Notes: generated by a model not told the origin, from the letters alone. A DNA stretch of 64,000 bases from Nocardia aobensis NBRC 100429 (GCF_000308375.1 NZ_BAFQ01000053.1:32799-96798); one strand, 5' to 3'; counted from the first letter of the stretch, positions 26,190 through 35,489 are shown. A program made the numbers and translations.

Positions 26190-28469
26190 ATGAGTGGCGA
26201 ACGTCCCTGCGCGGATCTGACGGTGGTCGAAATCGCGGTGGGAGTCAGCGATCTCGGGCTCGGGCCGGCCGGTGGGCTGCCGGGCATGCTGCTCGCCGAT
26301 CTCGGTGCGAGCGTGATACGGGTGGTCGGGGAGCTCGTGCCGATCGACACCGATGTGCCGTGGGGCCGCGTCTGGCATCGCGACAAGCGCATCGTCACCA
26401 CCACCGATGCGGCCGAAATCTCCGCGTTGCTGCGAACGGCCGATGTCGCGCTAGTCTATGGCCCGGAGGAACTCGTCGAGGCGCGCGGACTGGGGTTCCG
26501 TCGTTGTGCCGCAACGAATCCCGCGCTCGTCTACGCCCGCTGCCGGCCGAGCCGCACCGAAGCCGGAACGGTCGAGGATTTCGGACTGCTGGTCGAGGCG
26601 CGTGCCGGCTTCTGCACGCAATTGCAGGGGCATCGTCCCGGGCCGATCTTCCCCGAGGTTCGTGCGTCCGGCATGGGGGCTGCCTTCCTGCTGCTCACCT
26701 CGGTGTTCGCGCTGCTGCGTCGCCGCGTCGGCACCGGCACGGGCGGATGGAGCGAAACCTCGCTCTACGACGGAATGCTGGCCACCCTCGGCTGCATGAT
26801 CGGCCGGTCCGAACGCGCCGCACCCGAAGTCGAATCCTATTGGGAGCACGGCTCGACCTTCCCGAACTTCCTCTACCGCTGCGCCGACGGCGAACTGCTG
26901 CAAGTGTGGTTCGGCGGTAAGGGCATGTACCAGGCGGTGATCGAGGTGCTCGGCGACGAACCCAGTCCGGACGGGTACTACACCGACCAGACCACCGGAA
27001 AACTGCGGGCACGGGCCCAGCGGTGGACATCGTTCTTCGCCACCCGGCCGCGCGAGGTGTGGGTGGAGCGGCTGCGCGCCGCCGGAGTGGCCTGCGAGCC
27101 GGTGCTGGGGCCGGGGGAGGTGCTGCGTGATCCGCACAGCACCGAAACCGGTGTGGCCGTTACGCGTTCCGAGCACGGTCGCGAGGACCTGATGATCGGC
27201 TCGCCGTTCGTGATCCATCCGCTGCGGCCGGCACCCGCTGCGCCCGTTGTCGAGCGAACGCGCGCTGCCGCAAGTCTTTTCGACGGCCTGCGCGTCGTGG
27301 ACTTCTCGGCGTTCGTCGCCGGGCCACTCGCCGCCGAGGTGCTGGCGGACCTCGGTGCCGACGTGATCAAGGTGGAACCACCGGGCGGTGAGGCCATGCG
27401 GGCCGCCGCCTATGCGGTGGCGGCCTGTCAGCGCGGAAAGCGCAGTCTCGCATTGGATATCAACGCTCCCGAGGCGCGGCCGGTGGTCGAGAAACTGCTC
27501 GCTTCCGCCGATGTGGTGTTGCACAACTTCCGCGTCGGCGTCGCGGAACGGCTCGGCATCGACGCGGACACCGTGGCTCGCCTGAATCCGAACGCGGTGT
27601 ACTGCCACGCCAGTGCCTTCGGCCCCACCGGCCCGCGGGCGGCGTATCCGGGCAACGACGCTTTGATGCAGGCGTTGACCGGTGTCGAGCGCGCGATCGG
27701 CGGCGCGGGCAACGAGCCGCTGGCCGCGACCTGGATACCGATCGATATGGCCGGTGGCTGGGTCGCCGCCGCCGGCATCGCGCTGGGTCTCTACGCCCGG
27801 GCCACCCAGCAGCGCGGCCAGCAGGTGATCACCAGCCTGCTCGGCGCCGGAATGCTCATGCACTGCGGGGTTTTCGTGCGCGACGGCGAACTCGTCACGG
27901 GCCCGGTACTCGACGAGCGGCAGACCGGGTACGGGCCCGGCTACCGCATCTACGAGGGCTCCGACGGCGAATGGTTCGCCCTGGTGATCGCCGACCGCGA
28001 ATCCTGGTGCCAGCTGGACGAATTCGTCGGTACCGGTACCGGCGGGGCGGGCTTGGGGGACTACGTCCCGCTGCGCAACGGCGACGACAGCGCCGCCCGC
28101 GCCGCCGAGGCGACACTCGAATCCACCTTCGCGACCGCCCCCGCCGCCGAATGGGTGCGACGGCTACGCGAACTCGGCATTTCCGCCGAGCTCATCGAGC
28201 CGATGAACCGCGACAGCTTCCGCCACGCCGTCCTGGACGATCCGGTCAACCGCCAACTAGGCCGCGTCGTCGGATACCGCACCGCCGACTGGGGCTATTT
28301 CGAACAGATCGGCCCCCTGCTGCGCACGGGCCCCGATGTCCTCGGCGGCCCGCGGCTGATGATTCCGGGCGTCGGCGAACACACCGCGGAGGTGTTGGGC
28401 GAGTTGGGGTTCGACGAAGCTCACGTGGACGAATTGCTTGCCACGAAGGTCGCCCGTCAGCTGGACTGA
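26190..28469 (+). CDS. Double CaiB/BaiF (family III) CoA-transferase
   Basis: This 759-residue protein is a head-to-tail fusion of two family III CoA-transferase modules. The first starts with LTVVEIAVGVSDLGLGPAGG and LLADLGASVIRVV; the second with LRVVDFSAFVAGPLAAEVLADLG near residue 366 and VIKVEPPGGEAMR. Each module is about the size of a single CaiB subunit. Family III enzymes swap CoA between acids in dimers with interlocked rings, so a fused pair could form its own dimer. The catalytic Asp is not clearly visible by eye in module one. AAAGGA precedes the ATG. Confidence 0.85.
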   Translation: MSGERPCADLTVVEIAVGVSDLGLGPAGGLPGMLLADLGASVIRVVGELVPIDTDVPWGRVWHRDKRIVTTTDAAEISALLRTADVALVYGPEELVEARGLGFRRCAATNPALVYARCRPSRTEAGTVEDFGLLVEARAGFCTQLQGHRPGPIFPEVRASGMGAAFLLLTSVFALLRRRVGTGTGGWSETSLYDGMLATLGCMIGRSERAAPEVESYWEHGSTFPNFLYRCADGELLQVWFGGKGMYQAVIEVLGDEPSPDGYYTDQTTGKLRARAQRWTSFFATRPREVWVERLRAAGVACEPVLGPGEVLRDPHSTETGVAVTRSEHGREDLMIGSPFVIHPLRPAPAAPVVERTRAAASLFDGLRVVDFSAFVAGPLAAEVLADLGADVIKVEPPGGEAMRAAAYAVAACQRGKRSLALDINAPEARPVVEKLLASADVVLHNFRVGVAERLGIDADTVARLNPNAVYCHASAFGPTGPRAAYPGNDALMQALTGVERAIGGAGNEPLAATWIPIDMAGGWVAAAGIALGLYARATQQRGQQVITSLLGAGMLMHCGVFVRDGELVTGPVLDERQTGYGPGYRIYEGSDGEWFALVIADRESWCQLDEFVGTGTGGAGLGDYVPLRNGDDSAARAAEATLESTFATAPAAEWVRRLRELGISAELIEPMNRDSFRHAVLDDPVNRQLGRVVGYRTADWGYFEQIGPLLRTGPDVLGGPRLMIPGVGEHTAEVLGELGFDEAHVDELLATKVARQLD

Positions 28470-28478
28470 CGCGACCGG

Positions 28479-28500
28479 CCCGACCTATCGCCGGGTCGGG
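28479..28500. terminator. Hairpin between convergent genes
   Basis: CCCGACC (28479-28485) pairs with GGTCGGG (28494-28500) across an 8-base loop. It lies between the convergent CoA-transferase and amidohydrolase genes. Confidence 0.5.
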
Positions 28501-28518
28501 TTGGCGGGCCGCGAGATT

Positions 28519-29694
28519 TCAGTTCAGTCCGAGGAGGCCCGCGGTGTTCCCGCGCAAGACCTGGTGGCGGACCGTGGGATCGCAGGATTCCAGCCGAGGG
28601 AGGTAGTCGCGTGGTTCGCGCAAGCCCTCGGGGTGGGGGAAGTCGGAGCCGAACAGGACGTGGTCGGCGCCGATGGCGTCGATCAGGTCGTGCACATCGT
28701 CCTCGGGAAACGGGCAGACCCAGAGGTGTTCGGCCAGCGCTTCGCTCGGGTGAGGCGGGAGCTTGCCGCCGATCATCGGGCCGCGGCGGCCGAGCGCCGC
28801 GGCCTTGTCGATCGTTTTGAACAGTGGCCGAAGCCAATTCGAGCCGTTCTCGATCGAGACGATCTTCACGCCGGGGTGGCGGCCGAAGAGGTTGTGCAGC
28901 GTGAGCGCGATCAAGGTGTCGACCACCGGGCGTTCGGTATTGCACAGTGCCCATTGCAGTGGTGACTGCTGATGCGACGGGTTGTCCGGATTCTCCGACC
29001 AGTGCGTCCCGTAGAAGTGCTGGTAGCCGCTGTTGGATACGTGGAATGCCACCGGAATTCCGGCATCGGACACGGTGGCCCAGAACGGATCGAATACGGG
29101 GTCGGCGGGGGAGCGGCCCGCGATCGGACCGGGGCACAGGTGCACCATCCGCGCACCGGCGTCGAGCACCCGGCGCAGTTCCCGAACGCTCTGGTCGATG
29201 TCGAGCAGCGACAGCATCGGTACGCCGAACAGCCGTCCGTCCGCGCCGTATCCCCAGTCCTCCTCGAGCCAGCGGTTGAAGGCGCGCAGGCTCGCGTAGG
29301 TGAGCTCCACGTCGTCACGCAGGTCGTATTCCACGGCGACACCCAGCGTCGGCAGCATGATCGTGGCCTCCACGCCCTGCCGGTCGAGAACGGCCAAACG
29401 TGCACCGCGGTCGGCGAATTCCGGATGGTCCCTCGAGGTCACCACCTCGCGATGGGTGAATCCGTCCGCGACGCCCCCGACGAACAGTCCCTGCAACGCC
29501 CCCGGCGCCGAGGCGTAGTCGCCGGGCATCACGCTCATGAAGGTGCGTTGCCCGCGCAGGAAGACGCGGCCCAGTCCGTCGGTGCCGCGTTCGACCCGGA
29601 TGGTGCGATCGGCGAAGCGCGACTCGATATGGCGCGAGAAGCAGTCGTCGGGTTCGTAGTAGTGCCCGTCGGCGTCGATCAACCCGTATTCCAT
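28519..29694 (-). CDS. TIM-barrel amidohydrolase/decarboxylase (PF04909) B
   Basis: This 391-residue protein of the amidohydrolase-2 family has the metal-binding start LIDADGHYYEPDD (HxH motif altered to DGH), IPVAFHVSNSG in the barrel, and LFGSDFPHPEGL with the late acidic residue. It is a paralogue of the genes at 21144 and 31168. GGAGGTAG precedes the ATG. Regulon sites 4 and 5 lie in the gap that it shares with the alcohol dehydrogenase. Confidence 0.85.
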   Translation of the reverse strand: MEYGLIDADGHYYEPDDCFSRHIESRFADRTIRVERGTDGLGRVFLRGQRTFMSVMPGDYASAPGALQGLFVGGVADGFTHREVVTSRDHPEFADRGARLAVLDRQGVEATIMLPTLGVAVEYDLRDDVELTYASLRAFNRWLEEDWGYGADGRLFGVPMLSLLDIDQSVRELRRVLDAGARMVHLCPGPIAGRSPADPVFDPFWATVSDAGIPVAFHVSNSGYQHFYGTHWSENPDNPSHQQSPLQWALCNTERPVVDTLIALTLHNLFGRHPGVKIVSIENGSNWLRPLFKTIDKAAALGRRGPMIGGKLPPHPSEALAEHLWVCPFPEDDVHDLIDAIGADHVLFGSDFPHPEGLREPRDYLPRLESCDPTVRHQVLRGNTAGLLGLN

Positions 29695-29756
29695 CGCTGC
29701 GCTACCTCCGGGATCGCCCGCGGACAGGAATGTGCGCTCCGAGTAATGGCATCTGA

Positions 29757-29772
29757 GTAAGTGAGCACACAG
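29757..29772. promoter_or_regulatory. Regulon operator, site 4 (GTAAGTGAGCACACAG)
   Basis: A perfect left half and a weak right half. It lies 63 bases upstream of the amidohydrolase start at 29694. Confidence 0.6.
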
Positions 29773-29888
29773 TTACTAACTTCGCATCGGCGGTAGAGGA
29801 TGTCAAGGTCGCGCCCTGTTCCGCGGAGAGAGTCGGCCTGCGGGCAGGTGTGGTGAATCGGCGTCGGAACCGCCGTCGCGCTCCTAAT

Positions 29889-29904
29889 ATGAGTGAGCAC
29901 TCGC
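29889..29904. promoter_or_regulatory. Regulon operator, site 5 (ATGAGTGAGCACTCGC)
   Basis: The inner 12 bases, GAGTGAGCACTC, form a perfect dyad around a 2-base centre. It sits 60 bases before the alcohol dehydrogenase start at 29964. Confidence 0.7.
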
Positions 29905-29963
29905 TTGACAACCGCGGCGCGGCGGTTCGGTCCGTGGCGCACTCGAATCGATAGAGGTACGCA

Positions 29964-31043
29964 GTGAAAGTTGTTGTCGCCTACGAGGTCGGCCGGCCCC
30001 TCGAAATCGAAGATCTGCCTCTGCCGGAACCCGGCCCCCACGACGTGGTGGTGCGGCTGAGTGCCGGCGGCATCTGTCATACCGACCTCACCGTCATCAA
30101 CGGGCTCTCGCCGCTGCCGCTGCCGATCGTGCCGGGCCACGAGGGGTGCGGGGTGGTGGCGGAGGTGGGCGCCGAGGTGCGCCGGGTGCGCGTGGGCGAT
30201 CGGGTGCTCGCCTCGGTGACCCCGGCCTGCGGACAGTGCTGGTCGTGCGTCAACGGTATGTCGAACCATTGTGAGCTGAACGCGGAAGTGAAACGGCGGC
30301 AACGCTTCCGCCTCGCCGACGGCCGCTCGGCCGCGGCGGTGTGCGGCTGCGGAACCTTCGCCGAGGCGATGGTCGTGCACGAGGCGTCGGTGGTCGCGGT
30401 GCAGACCGATCTGGCCGATGAGCAGCTCGCCCTGCTCGGCTGCGGGGTGACCACGGGTCTCGGCGCCGCGCTCAACACCGCCGGCGTCACGCCGGGCTCG
30501 TCGGTGGCGGTGATCGGCTGCGGCGGGGTGGGGCAATCGGTGATCCAGGGGGCGCGTATCGCCGGCGCTGCCACGATCGTCGCCGTCGATCCGATGCCCG
30601 GCCGCCGGGAGGCGAGTATCGGGGTGGGCGCCACCCACACCGTCGACCCGCAGGCCGGCGATCCGGTCGCGCAGGTGCGTGAGTTGACCGGCGGGCGCGG
30701 CGCCGACTTCACCTTCGAGGTGGTCGGCCGTCCGGAACTGGTCACCCAGGCCGTCGATATGGCCCGGGTGGAAGGGGTGGTGACGCTGGTCGGCATGCCG
30801 TCGACCACGGATGTCCTCACGCTGCCCGCGATCTCGACGGTGTTCTCCGGCAAGCGGATCGCCGGATCGGTGGTCGGCGGTGCGCAGATCCTGCGCGACT
30901 TCCCGCGCTTCATCCGGCTCGCCGAGGCGGGACGCCTGGATCTGGAATCGATGATCACTCATCGCATTTCGCTCGACGAGATCAACAAGGGTGTGGACCT
31001 GCTCTCGCGGGCCGAGGGGGTGCGCACGGTCATCGTCGGATGA
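29964..31043 (+). CDS. Zinc-dependent alcohol dehydrogenase
   Basis: This 359-residue medium-chain dehydrogenase has the catalytic zinc Cys in GGICHTDLTV, the GHEGCGVV motif, a structural zinc site in CGQCWSCVNGMSNHC, and the NAD(H) loop GCGGVGQS near residue 195. It belongs to the class-III-like group that oxidises bulky or aryl alcohols. GTG at 29964 follows AGAGGTACGC. Regulon site 5 is in its promoter. Confidence 0.92.
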   Translation: MKVVVAYEVGRPLEIEDLPLPEPGPHDVVVRLSAGGICHTDLTVINGLSPLPLPIVPGHEGCGVVAEVGAEVRRVRVGDRVLASVTPACGQCWSCVNGMSNHCELNAEVKRRQRFRLADGRSAAAVCGCGTFAEAMVVHEASVVAVQTDLADEQLALLGCGVTTGLGAALNTAGVTPGSSVAVIGCGGVGQSVIQGARIAGAATIVAVDPMPGRREASIGVGATHTVDPQAGDPVAQVRELTGGRGADFTFEVVGRPELVTQAVDMARVEGVVTLVGMPSTTDVLTLPAISTVFSGKRIAGSVVGGAQILRDFPRFIRLAEAGRLDLESMITHRISLDEINKGVDLLSRAEGVRTVIVG

Positions 31044-31130
31044 CGCGGTGGGTGCCGCTGAACCCGGTTCGACCTCGCAACGAATCGCCGGCAACCCTGG
31101 CGCCCGACCCGGCATCCGGCTACCTTGTAT

Positions 31131-31146
31131 GTAAGTGTTCGCTTTG
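31131..31146. promoter_or_regulatory. Regulon operator, site 6 (GTAAGTGTTCGCTTTG)
   Basis: A good left half, with CGCTT in place of CACTT on the right. It ends 21 bases before the amidohydrolase ATG at 31168. Confidence 0.65.
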
Positions 31147-31167
31147 TTACCGGAGTTGGGAGATCCC

Positions 31168-32376
31168 ATGTCGTTCAGCTGGTTCATATCGGTTGATGAC
31201 CATCTCATCGAGCCGGCGCGGCTGTGGCAGGAGCGGTTGCCGGAGAAGTGGCGCGAGACCGGGCCCCGGATCGTCCGCGAGGACAAGTCGGAATTCTGGG
31301 TCTACGAGGACCGCCAGATCGTCACCACCGGCCTCAACGCCGTCGCCGGTAAGAAGCGTGAGGAATTCTCCCCCGAACCCATCACCTACGAGGAGATGCG
31401 ACTCGGCTGCTACGACCCGGCGGCGCGGGTGGCCGATATGAACCAGGGGCATGTGCTGTCGTCGATGCTTTTCCCCTCGCTTCCGCGCTACTGCGGCCAG
31501 ATCTTCCACGAGGCGAAGGACAAGGAACTCGCGCTGCTGTGCGTGCGGGCCTGGAACGATTTCATCCTCGAGGAATTCGCCCAGGCCTATCCCGGCCGCT
31601 TCATCCCGATGATGATCATTCCGCTCTGGGATCCGGTCGCCGCCGCGGCCGAAATCGAACGCACTGCCGGGCTGGGTGCCAAATCCATTGCCTTCTCGGA
31701 GAATCCGACCAAACTCGGCCTGCCGTCGATTCACACCGACTTCTGGGACCCGGTCTTCCGCGCCTGCGACGACACCGGATTCGTGATCTCGATGCACGTC
31801 GGATCGTCCTCCAATATGATCCGCACCTCCGAGGATATGCCGACGCTGGCCTTCATGGCCTACTCGGCGGCTGCGAATCAAGCAGGGACGCTGTTGGATT
31901 GGTTGTTCAGCGGCAATTTCGTGAAGTACTCGAACCTGAAGATCGCTCTCTCCGAGGGGTCCATCGGCTGGATGCCGTACTTCCTGGAACGTGCCGAGCA
32001 GGTGGTCGACAAACAGCGGTTCTGGGCCTCGCGGTTCGACATCAGCATGAACGCCACGCACGAACGCGGCGAGCAGAAGGGCACGGCGACCTTCGATCTG
32101 GATACCGATATCCGGCGCCTGTTCCGCGACCACGTATACGGCACCTTCATCGAGGATCAGGCGGGAATCCGGCTGCTGGACATCATCGGTGAGGACAACG
32201 TGATGCTCGAATGCGATTACCCGCATTCGGATTCCACCTGGCCGGATACCGTCCGGATGGCCGGCAAGTGGCTCGGTCATCTCCCGCAGGACGTGCAGGA
32301 CAAGATCACCGTCGGCAACGCGTCGCGGGTCTACGACTTCACGCCCGCCGATCCGGCCTCGATTCCCGAGTCGTGA
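31168..32376 (+). CDS. TIM-barrel amidohydrolase/decarboxylase (PF04909) C
   Basis: This 402-residue paralogue of the amidohydrolase-2 genes at 21144 and 28519 has the start ISVDDHLIEPARLW (DDH metal motif), a barrel histidine in VISMHVGSSSNM and the acidic loop LECDYPHSDSTW. GGGAGATCCC lies before the ATG. Single-gene unit with regulon site 6 in front and a perfect palindromic terminator behind. Three related barrels in one regulon point to successive ring-acid or amide steps (inference). Confidence 0.85.
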   Translation: MSFSWFISVDDHLIEPARLWQERLPEKWRETGPRIVREDKSEFWVYEDRQIVTTGLNAVAGKKREEFSPEPITYEEMRLGCYDPAARVADMNQGHVLSSMLFPSLPRYCGQIFHEAKDKELALLCVRAWNDFILEEFAQAYPGRFIPMMIIPLWDPVAAAAEIERTAGLGAKSIAFSENPTKLGLPSIHTDFWDPVFRACDDTGFVISMHVGSSSNMIRTSEDMPTLAFMAYSAAANQAGTLLDWLFSGNFVKYSNLKIALSEGSIGWMPYFLERAEQVVDKQRFWASRFDISMNATHERGEQKGTATFDLDTDIRRLFRDHVYGTFIEDQAGIRLLDIIGEDNVMLECDYPHSDSTWPDTVRMAGKWLGHLPQDVQDKITVGNASRVYDFTPADPASIPES

Positions 32377-32410
32377 CATGTCGCGGGCCGGTGACGGTCC
32401 GCATATGCCG

Positions 32411-32438
32411 AGGTCCGCCCACCATGGTGGGCGGACCT
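32411..32438. terminator. Perfect 14-bp palindrome, bidirectional terminator
   Basis: AGGTCCGCCCACCA and its exact reverse complement TGGTGGGCGGACCT meet at 32424/32425. It separates the convergent amidohydrolase and ferredoxin genes. Confidence 0.8.
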
Positions 32439-32476
32439 TCGCGTTTCGGTGTCCCTGCGCGCGAACGCGGCGGGGC

Positions 32477-32665
32477 TCAGCTCAATACGATCGCCCGTTC
32501 CGGGCAGTTGTCGGCGGCCTCGCGGGTGCGGTCCCGGAGTTCGGCCGGTATCTCGGAAACCGTTGTGCGGCCGTGCCCTTCGTCGTCGAGGTCGAAGACC
32601 TCCGGGCAGATCTCCCAGCAGCGGGCGTGGCCCTGGCAGCGGTCGGGGTCGACGGATACGTGCAT
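32477..32665 (-). CDS. 3Fe-4S-type ferredoxin, P450 partner
   Basis: This 62-residue ferredoxin has CQGHARCWEICP, where the second ligand of a 4Fe-4S site is replaced by Gly/His, and NCPERAI as the final cysteine motif. This is the pattern of the small ferredoxins that feed actinobacterial P450s. The P450 of this regulon lies 10 kb away at 42630. The ferredoxin is second in a leftward unit after an SDR gene, with a 25-base gap. Confidence 0.9.
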   Translation of the reverse strand: MHVSVDPDRCQGHARCWEICPEVFDLDDEGHGRTTVSEIPAELRDRTREAADNCPERAIVLS

Positions 32666-32690
32666 GACTGTCCTCCGGGGTCGGGGCGAT

Positions 32691-33500
32691 TCAGTAGGTG
32701 GCCGACAGCGCCCAGGGGCCGTCGGGGAACGGCCGCCCCAGCAGTTCCATGCTGTAGGCGATGCGTCCGGTGTCCTCGCGCGAATTGCACAGCAGCACAG
32801 CGGCTTCGGCCATGGCGTCGTCCGGTTCGACCGGGGTGTTGTCCGGGGTGTGTGGCGAGACCACGGCGACACCGGGCGTCATGACCAGACCGGAGGTGCC
32901 CAGGCAGTTGATCCGCACGCCGGTGCCGTACACCTCGGCCGCCAGGCCGGTGGTCAGGCGATCGAGCGCGGACTTGCACATGCCGTAGGGCACGCAGCCG
33001 TCGGCGGCCCAGTCCGGATAGGGCGGGCCGAGGGGATGGCGCGCCTGTTTGGAGGTGATGTTGAGGATCCAGCCGCGTCCGCGTTCGATCATTCCGGGAA
33101 TCGCCAACTGGCACAGGCGAAACGGTGTGTGCACCATCATCTGGAACATCAGGCCGTAGCGGTTCGGGCGAATGTCGAGCGCCGGGCCGTAGAAGTTCAC
33201 CCCGGCATTGTTGACGAGGGTGTCGACCGGGCCGAGCAGCGCTTCGGCGCGCGCCACGACCGTCTCCACGTGCGCGGGAACCGTCAGATCGGCGCGGATC
33301 GCGGCTGCCCGGCCGCCGTGATCGCGAATATGAGCCACGACCTCCTCGATGGAGCCGGGGAGGGCCGAGGCGCCCGGTTCGGCGGTGCGAGCCACCACCG
33401 CCACTGCCGCGCCCTCGGCGGCGAAGCGCTCGGCGATCCGCCGCCCGATGCCGCGGCTCGCGCCGGTGACTATTGCGGTCCGGCCGTCCATCGATCCCAC
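32691..33500 (-). CDS. Short-chain dehydrogenase/reductase (2)
   Basis: This 269-residue SDR has TGASRGIGRRIAERF for the nucleotide, NNAGVNF, the catalytic serine in NITSKQ and YGMCKSALD with the Tyr/Lys pair. An insertion near residues 150-165 (HPLGPPYPDWAADG) precedes the active tyrosine. GTG at 33500 follows AGGAGTCGAC (an ATG at 33491 is possible). Regulon site 7 lies 57 bases upstream. Confidence 0.9.
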   Translation of the reverse strand: MGSMDGRTAIVTGASRGIGRRIAERFAAEGAAVAVVARTAEPGASALPGSIEEVVAHIRDHGGRAAAIRADLTVPAHVETVVARAEALLGPVDTLVNNAGVNFYGPALDIRPNRYGLMFQMMVHTPFRLCQLAIPGMIERGRGWILNITSKQARHPLGPPYPDWAADGCVPYGMCKSALDRLTTGLAAEVYGTGVRINCLGTSGLVMTPGVAVVSPHTPDNTPVEPDDAMAEAAVLLCNSREDTGRIAYSMELLGRPFPDGPWALSATY

Positions 33501-33556
33501 GTCGACTCCTGCGCTGTGCGCTCCGGAACGGGCCGCCGGAGCATACGGTCTAGCAA

Positions 33557-33572
33557 GTAAGTACCTACTTTC
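33557..33572. promoter_or_regulatory. Regulon operator, site 7 (GTAAGTACCTACTTTC)
   Basis: The inner 12 bases, AAGTACCTACTT, are a perfect dyad. It lies on the SDR side of the divergent promoter region 33501-33671. Confidence 0.75.
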
Positions 33573-33616
33573 TCACGGTACCCGGTGATATGCGAGCGGT
33601 TCTGGCGTTATGTTGA

Positions 33617-33632
33617 GTGAGTACCTGCTTAT
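33617..33632. promoter_or_regulatory. Regulon operator, site 8 (GTGAGTACCTGCTTAT)
   Basis: A second copy in the same divergent gap, 60 bases from site 7, on the side of the D-aminoacylase-like gene at 33672. Confidence 0.65.
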
Positions 33633-33671
33633 TTGTGCTCGGGCCGCCCGCGCCGGGAAGGATGGAAAACC

Positions 33672-35378
33672 ATGCATGACATCGTGATTCGCGGTGGAGA
33701 CGTGGTCGACGGAACGGGTGCCCCGCCGCGTCGGGCGGAGGTGGCGATCGACGGGGACCGGATCGCGGATATCGGCTCGGCGGTCGGTCCCGGGCGCCGG
33801 GTGATCGATGCGTCGGGCCGGTATGTGACGCCCGGGTTCATCGACGTGCACACCCATCTGGATGCCCAGCTGTTCTGGGATCCGCTCGCCACGCCCTCGT
33901 GCTATCAGGGGGTGAGCACGGTGGTGATGGGCAATTGCGGGGTCACCTTCGCGCCGGTGCGGCCGGGGCAGGAGGGCTACCTGGCGGCGATGATGGAGTC
34001 GGTGGAAGACATCCCCGCAGACACGATCATGGCCGGGCTGGACTGGGGCTGGCAGACCTACGGTGACTATCTGAAAACCCTGGGCAACCGCGAACTCGGA
34101 GTCAACGTCGGCGGGCTGATCGGTCACGCCGCCCTGCGCTACTACGTGATGGGGGAGCGCAGTCTCGACGAGGCGCCCGCCACCGCCGAGGACCGCGCCG
34201 CGATGGCGGAACTGGTCGGCGAGGCCGTCGACGCCGGCGCGCTGGGCTTCTCGACCTCCCGGACCTATATGCACACCGTGCCGGACGGGCGGCCGGTGCC
34301 GGGCACCTTCGCCGACGCCGAGGAGCTGTCGGCGATCGCCGGCGTCCTCGCCGAACGCGGGCGCGGCACTTTTCAGGTGGTCCCGCGCATCGGCGAGCGC
34401 GACGGCGCCGACCGTGCCAATTCCCGCGCCGAGATGACGTGGATGGAAGGGGTGAGCCTGAATTCGGCTCGGCCCCTGACCTTTTCGATCATGCAGAGCG
34501 ACCGGCGTCCCGGGCTGTGGTCCTGGGTGATGGAACAGACGGCCGGGGCCCGGGCGCGGGGCGCCGATCTGCGACCGATGACCGCGGTGCGCGGCAGCGC
34601 GATCGTCTACGGCATCGCCGGGCGCACCCCTTACGACGCGCTGCCCACCTGGTCCGAGGTGATGGCCGAGCCGCCCGACGTGCGGCTCCGGTCGCTGGCC
34701 CGCGGTGATGTCCGCGACCGTCTGATCGCCGAGGCCGAACTGCCCTCGCAGGCATCGGGTCCGCTGGCGCCGAAGGATCCGGCGAAAATGTATCTGCTGC
34801 CGCCGGGTTCGGCCGCTTACGACGTCGGGGTGGACAACAGCCTGGCCGCCGAGGCGCGGCGGCGCGGGGTCGGGGCCGCGGCCGCCTTCATCGACTACAC
34901 GCTCGAGACGGGCGGACGTGGACTGCTGTATTACCCGGTGCTCAACCAGGATCTGGACGCGGTCGCACGAATGATCACCAACCCCGACGTCGTCCTGGGG
35001 GTCGCGGATGCGGGTGCGCATGTCGCGCTCACCATGGACGCCGGCAATGCGACCTATTTTCTGCGGCACTGGGTGCGCGATCGGGCGCTGCTGGGGATCG
35101 GTCCGGCGATCCGGCGGCTGACCGTCGATGCCGCCGATCTGTTCGGTATCGCCGACCGCGGGGTGCTCGCACCGGGCGCGTACGCCGATGTGAACGTCAT
35201 CGATCTGGCGAATCTCGATCTGTTCGCCCCCGAGATGGTCGCCGACTTCCCCTTGGGTGCACAGCGATTCGTGCAGCGGGCGCGCGGTTACGACTACACG
35301 CTGGTCAACGGGCGGGTACTCGTCGATCACGACGAAACGACCGGTGTGGTTCCCGGACGGTTGGTCACCGCGCGCTGA
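33672..35378 (+). CDS. N-acyl-D-amino-acid deacylase-like amidohydrolase (1)
   Basis: This 568-residue amidohydrolase-3 family protein has HxH metal ligands in FIDVHTHLDAQLFWDP near residue 60, the MGNCGV motif near residue 92 (family Cys), GLIGHAALR and VGVADAGAHVALTMDAG. Family members remove acyl groups from D-amino acids or open ring amides. ATG at 33672 follows GGGAAGGATGG. It is a paralogue of 39225. A second role in a small-molecule pathway is likely, since there is no D-amino acid gene nearby. Confidence 0.85.
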   Translation: MHDIVIRGGDVVDGTGAPPRRAEVAIDGDRIADIGSAVGPGRRVIDASGRYVTPGFIDVHTHLDAQLFWDPLATPSCYQGVSTVVMGNCGVTFAPVRPGQEGYLAAMMESVEDIPADTIMAGLDWGWQTYGDYLKTLGNRELGVNVGGLIGHAALRYYVMGERSLDEAPATAEDRAAMAELVGEAVDAGALGFSTSRTYMHTVPDGRPVPGTFADAEELSAIAGVLAERGRGTFQVVPRIGERDGADRANSRAEMTWMEGVSLNSARPLTFSIMQSDRRPGLWSWVMEQTAGARARGADLRPMTAVRGSAIVYGIAGRTPYDALPTWSEVMAEPPDVRLRSLARGDVRDRLIAEAELPSQASGPLAPKDPAKMYLLPPGSAAYDVGVDNSLAAEARRRGVGAAAAFIDYTLETGGRGLLYYPVLNQDLDAVARMITNPDVVLGVADAGAHVALTMDAGNATYFLRHWVRDRALLGIGPAIRRLTVDAADLFGIADRGVLAPGAYADVNVIDLANLDLFAPEMVADFPLGAQRFVQRARGYDYTLVNGRVLVDHDETTGVVPGRLVTAR

Positions 35379-35400
35379 GAACCTCGTGTGCTCGGCGCCG

Positions 35401-35428
35401 TCGATGCGGGCCGTTGCCCCCGCATCGA
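35401..35428. terminator. Hairpin after the deacylase gene
   Basis: TCGATGCGGG (35401-35410) and CCCGCATCGA (35419-35428) form a perfect 10-bp stem with an 8-base loop, ending the transcript before the thiolase promoter. Confidence 0.65.
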
Positions 35429-35448
35429 GCCGCCGTTACGATGACGAA

Positions 35449-35464
35449 GTTAGAGAACACTTAC
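35449..35464. promoter_or_regulatory. Regulon operator, site 9 (GTTAGAGAACACTTAC)
   Basis: A perfect right half (CACTTAC) and a changed left half. It ends 25 bases before the thiolase start at 35490. Confidence 0.6.
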
Positions 35465-35489
35465 TTAGTTGGGAATCGGGGTGGCACCC

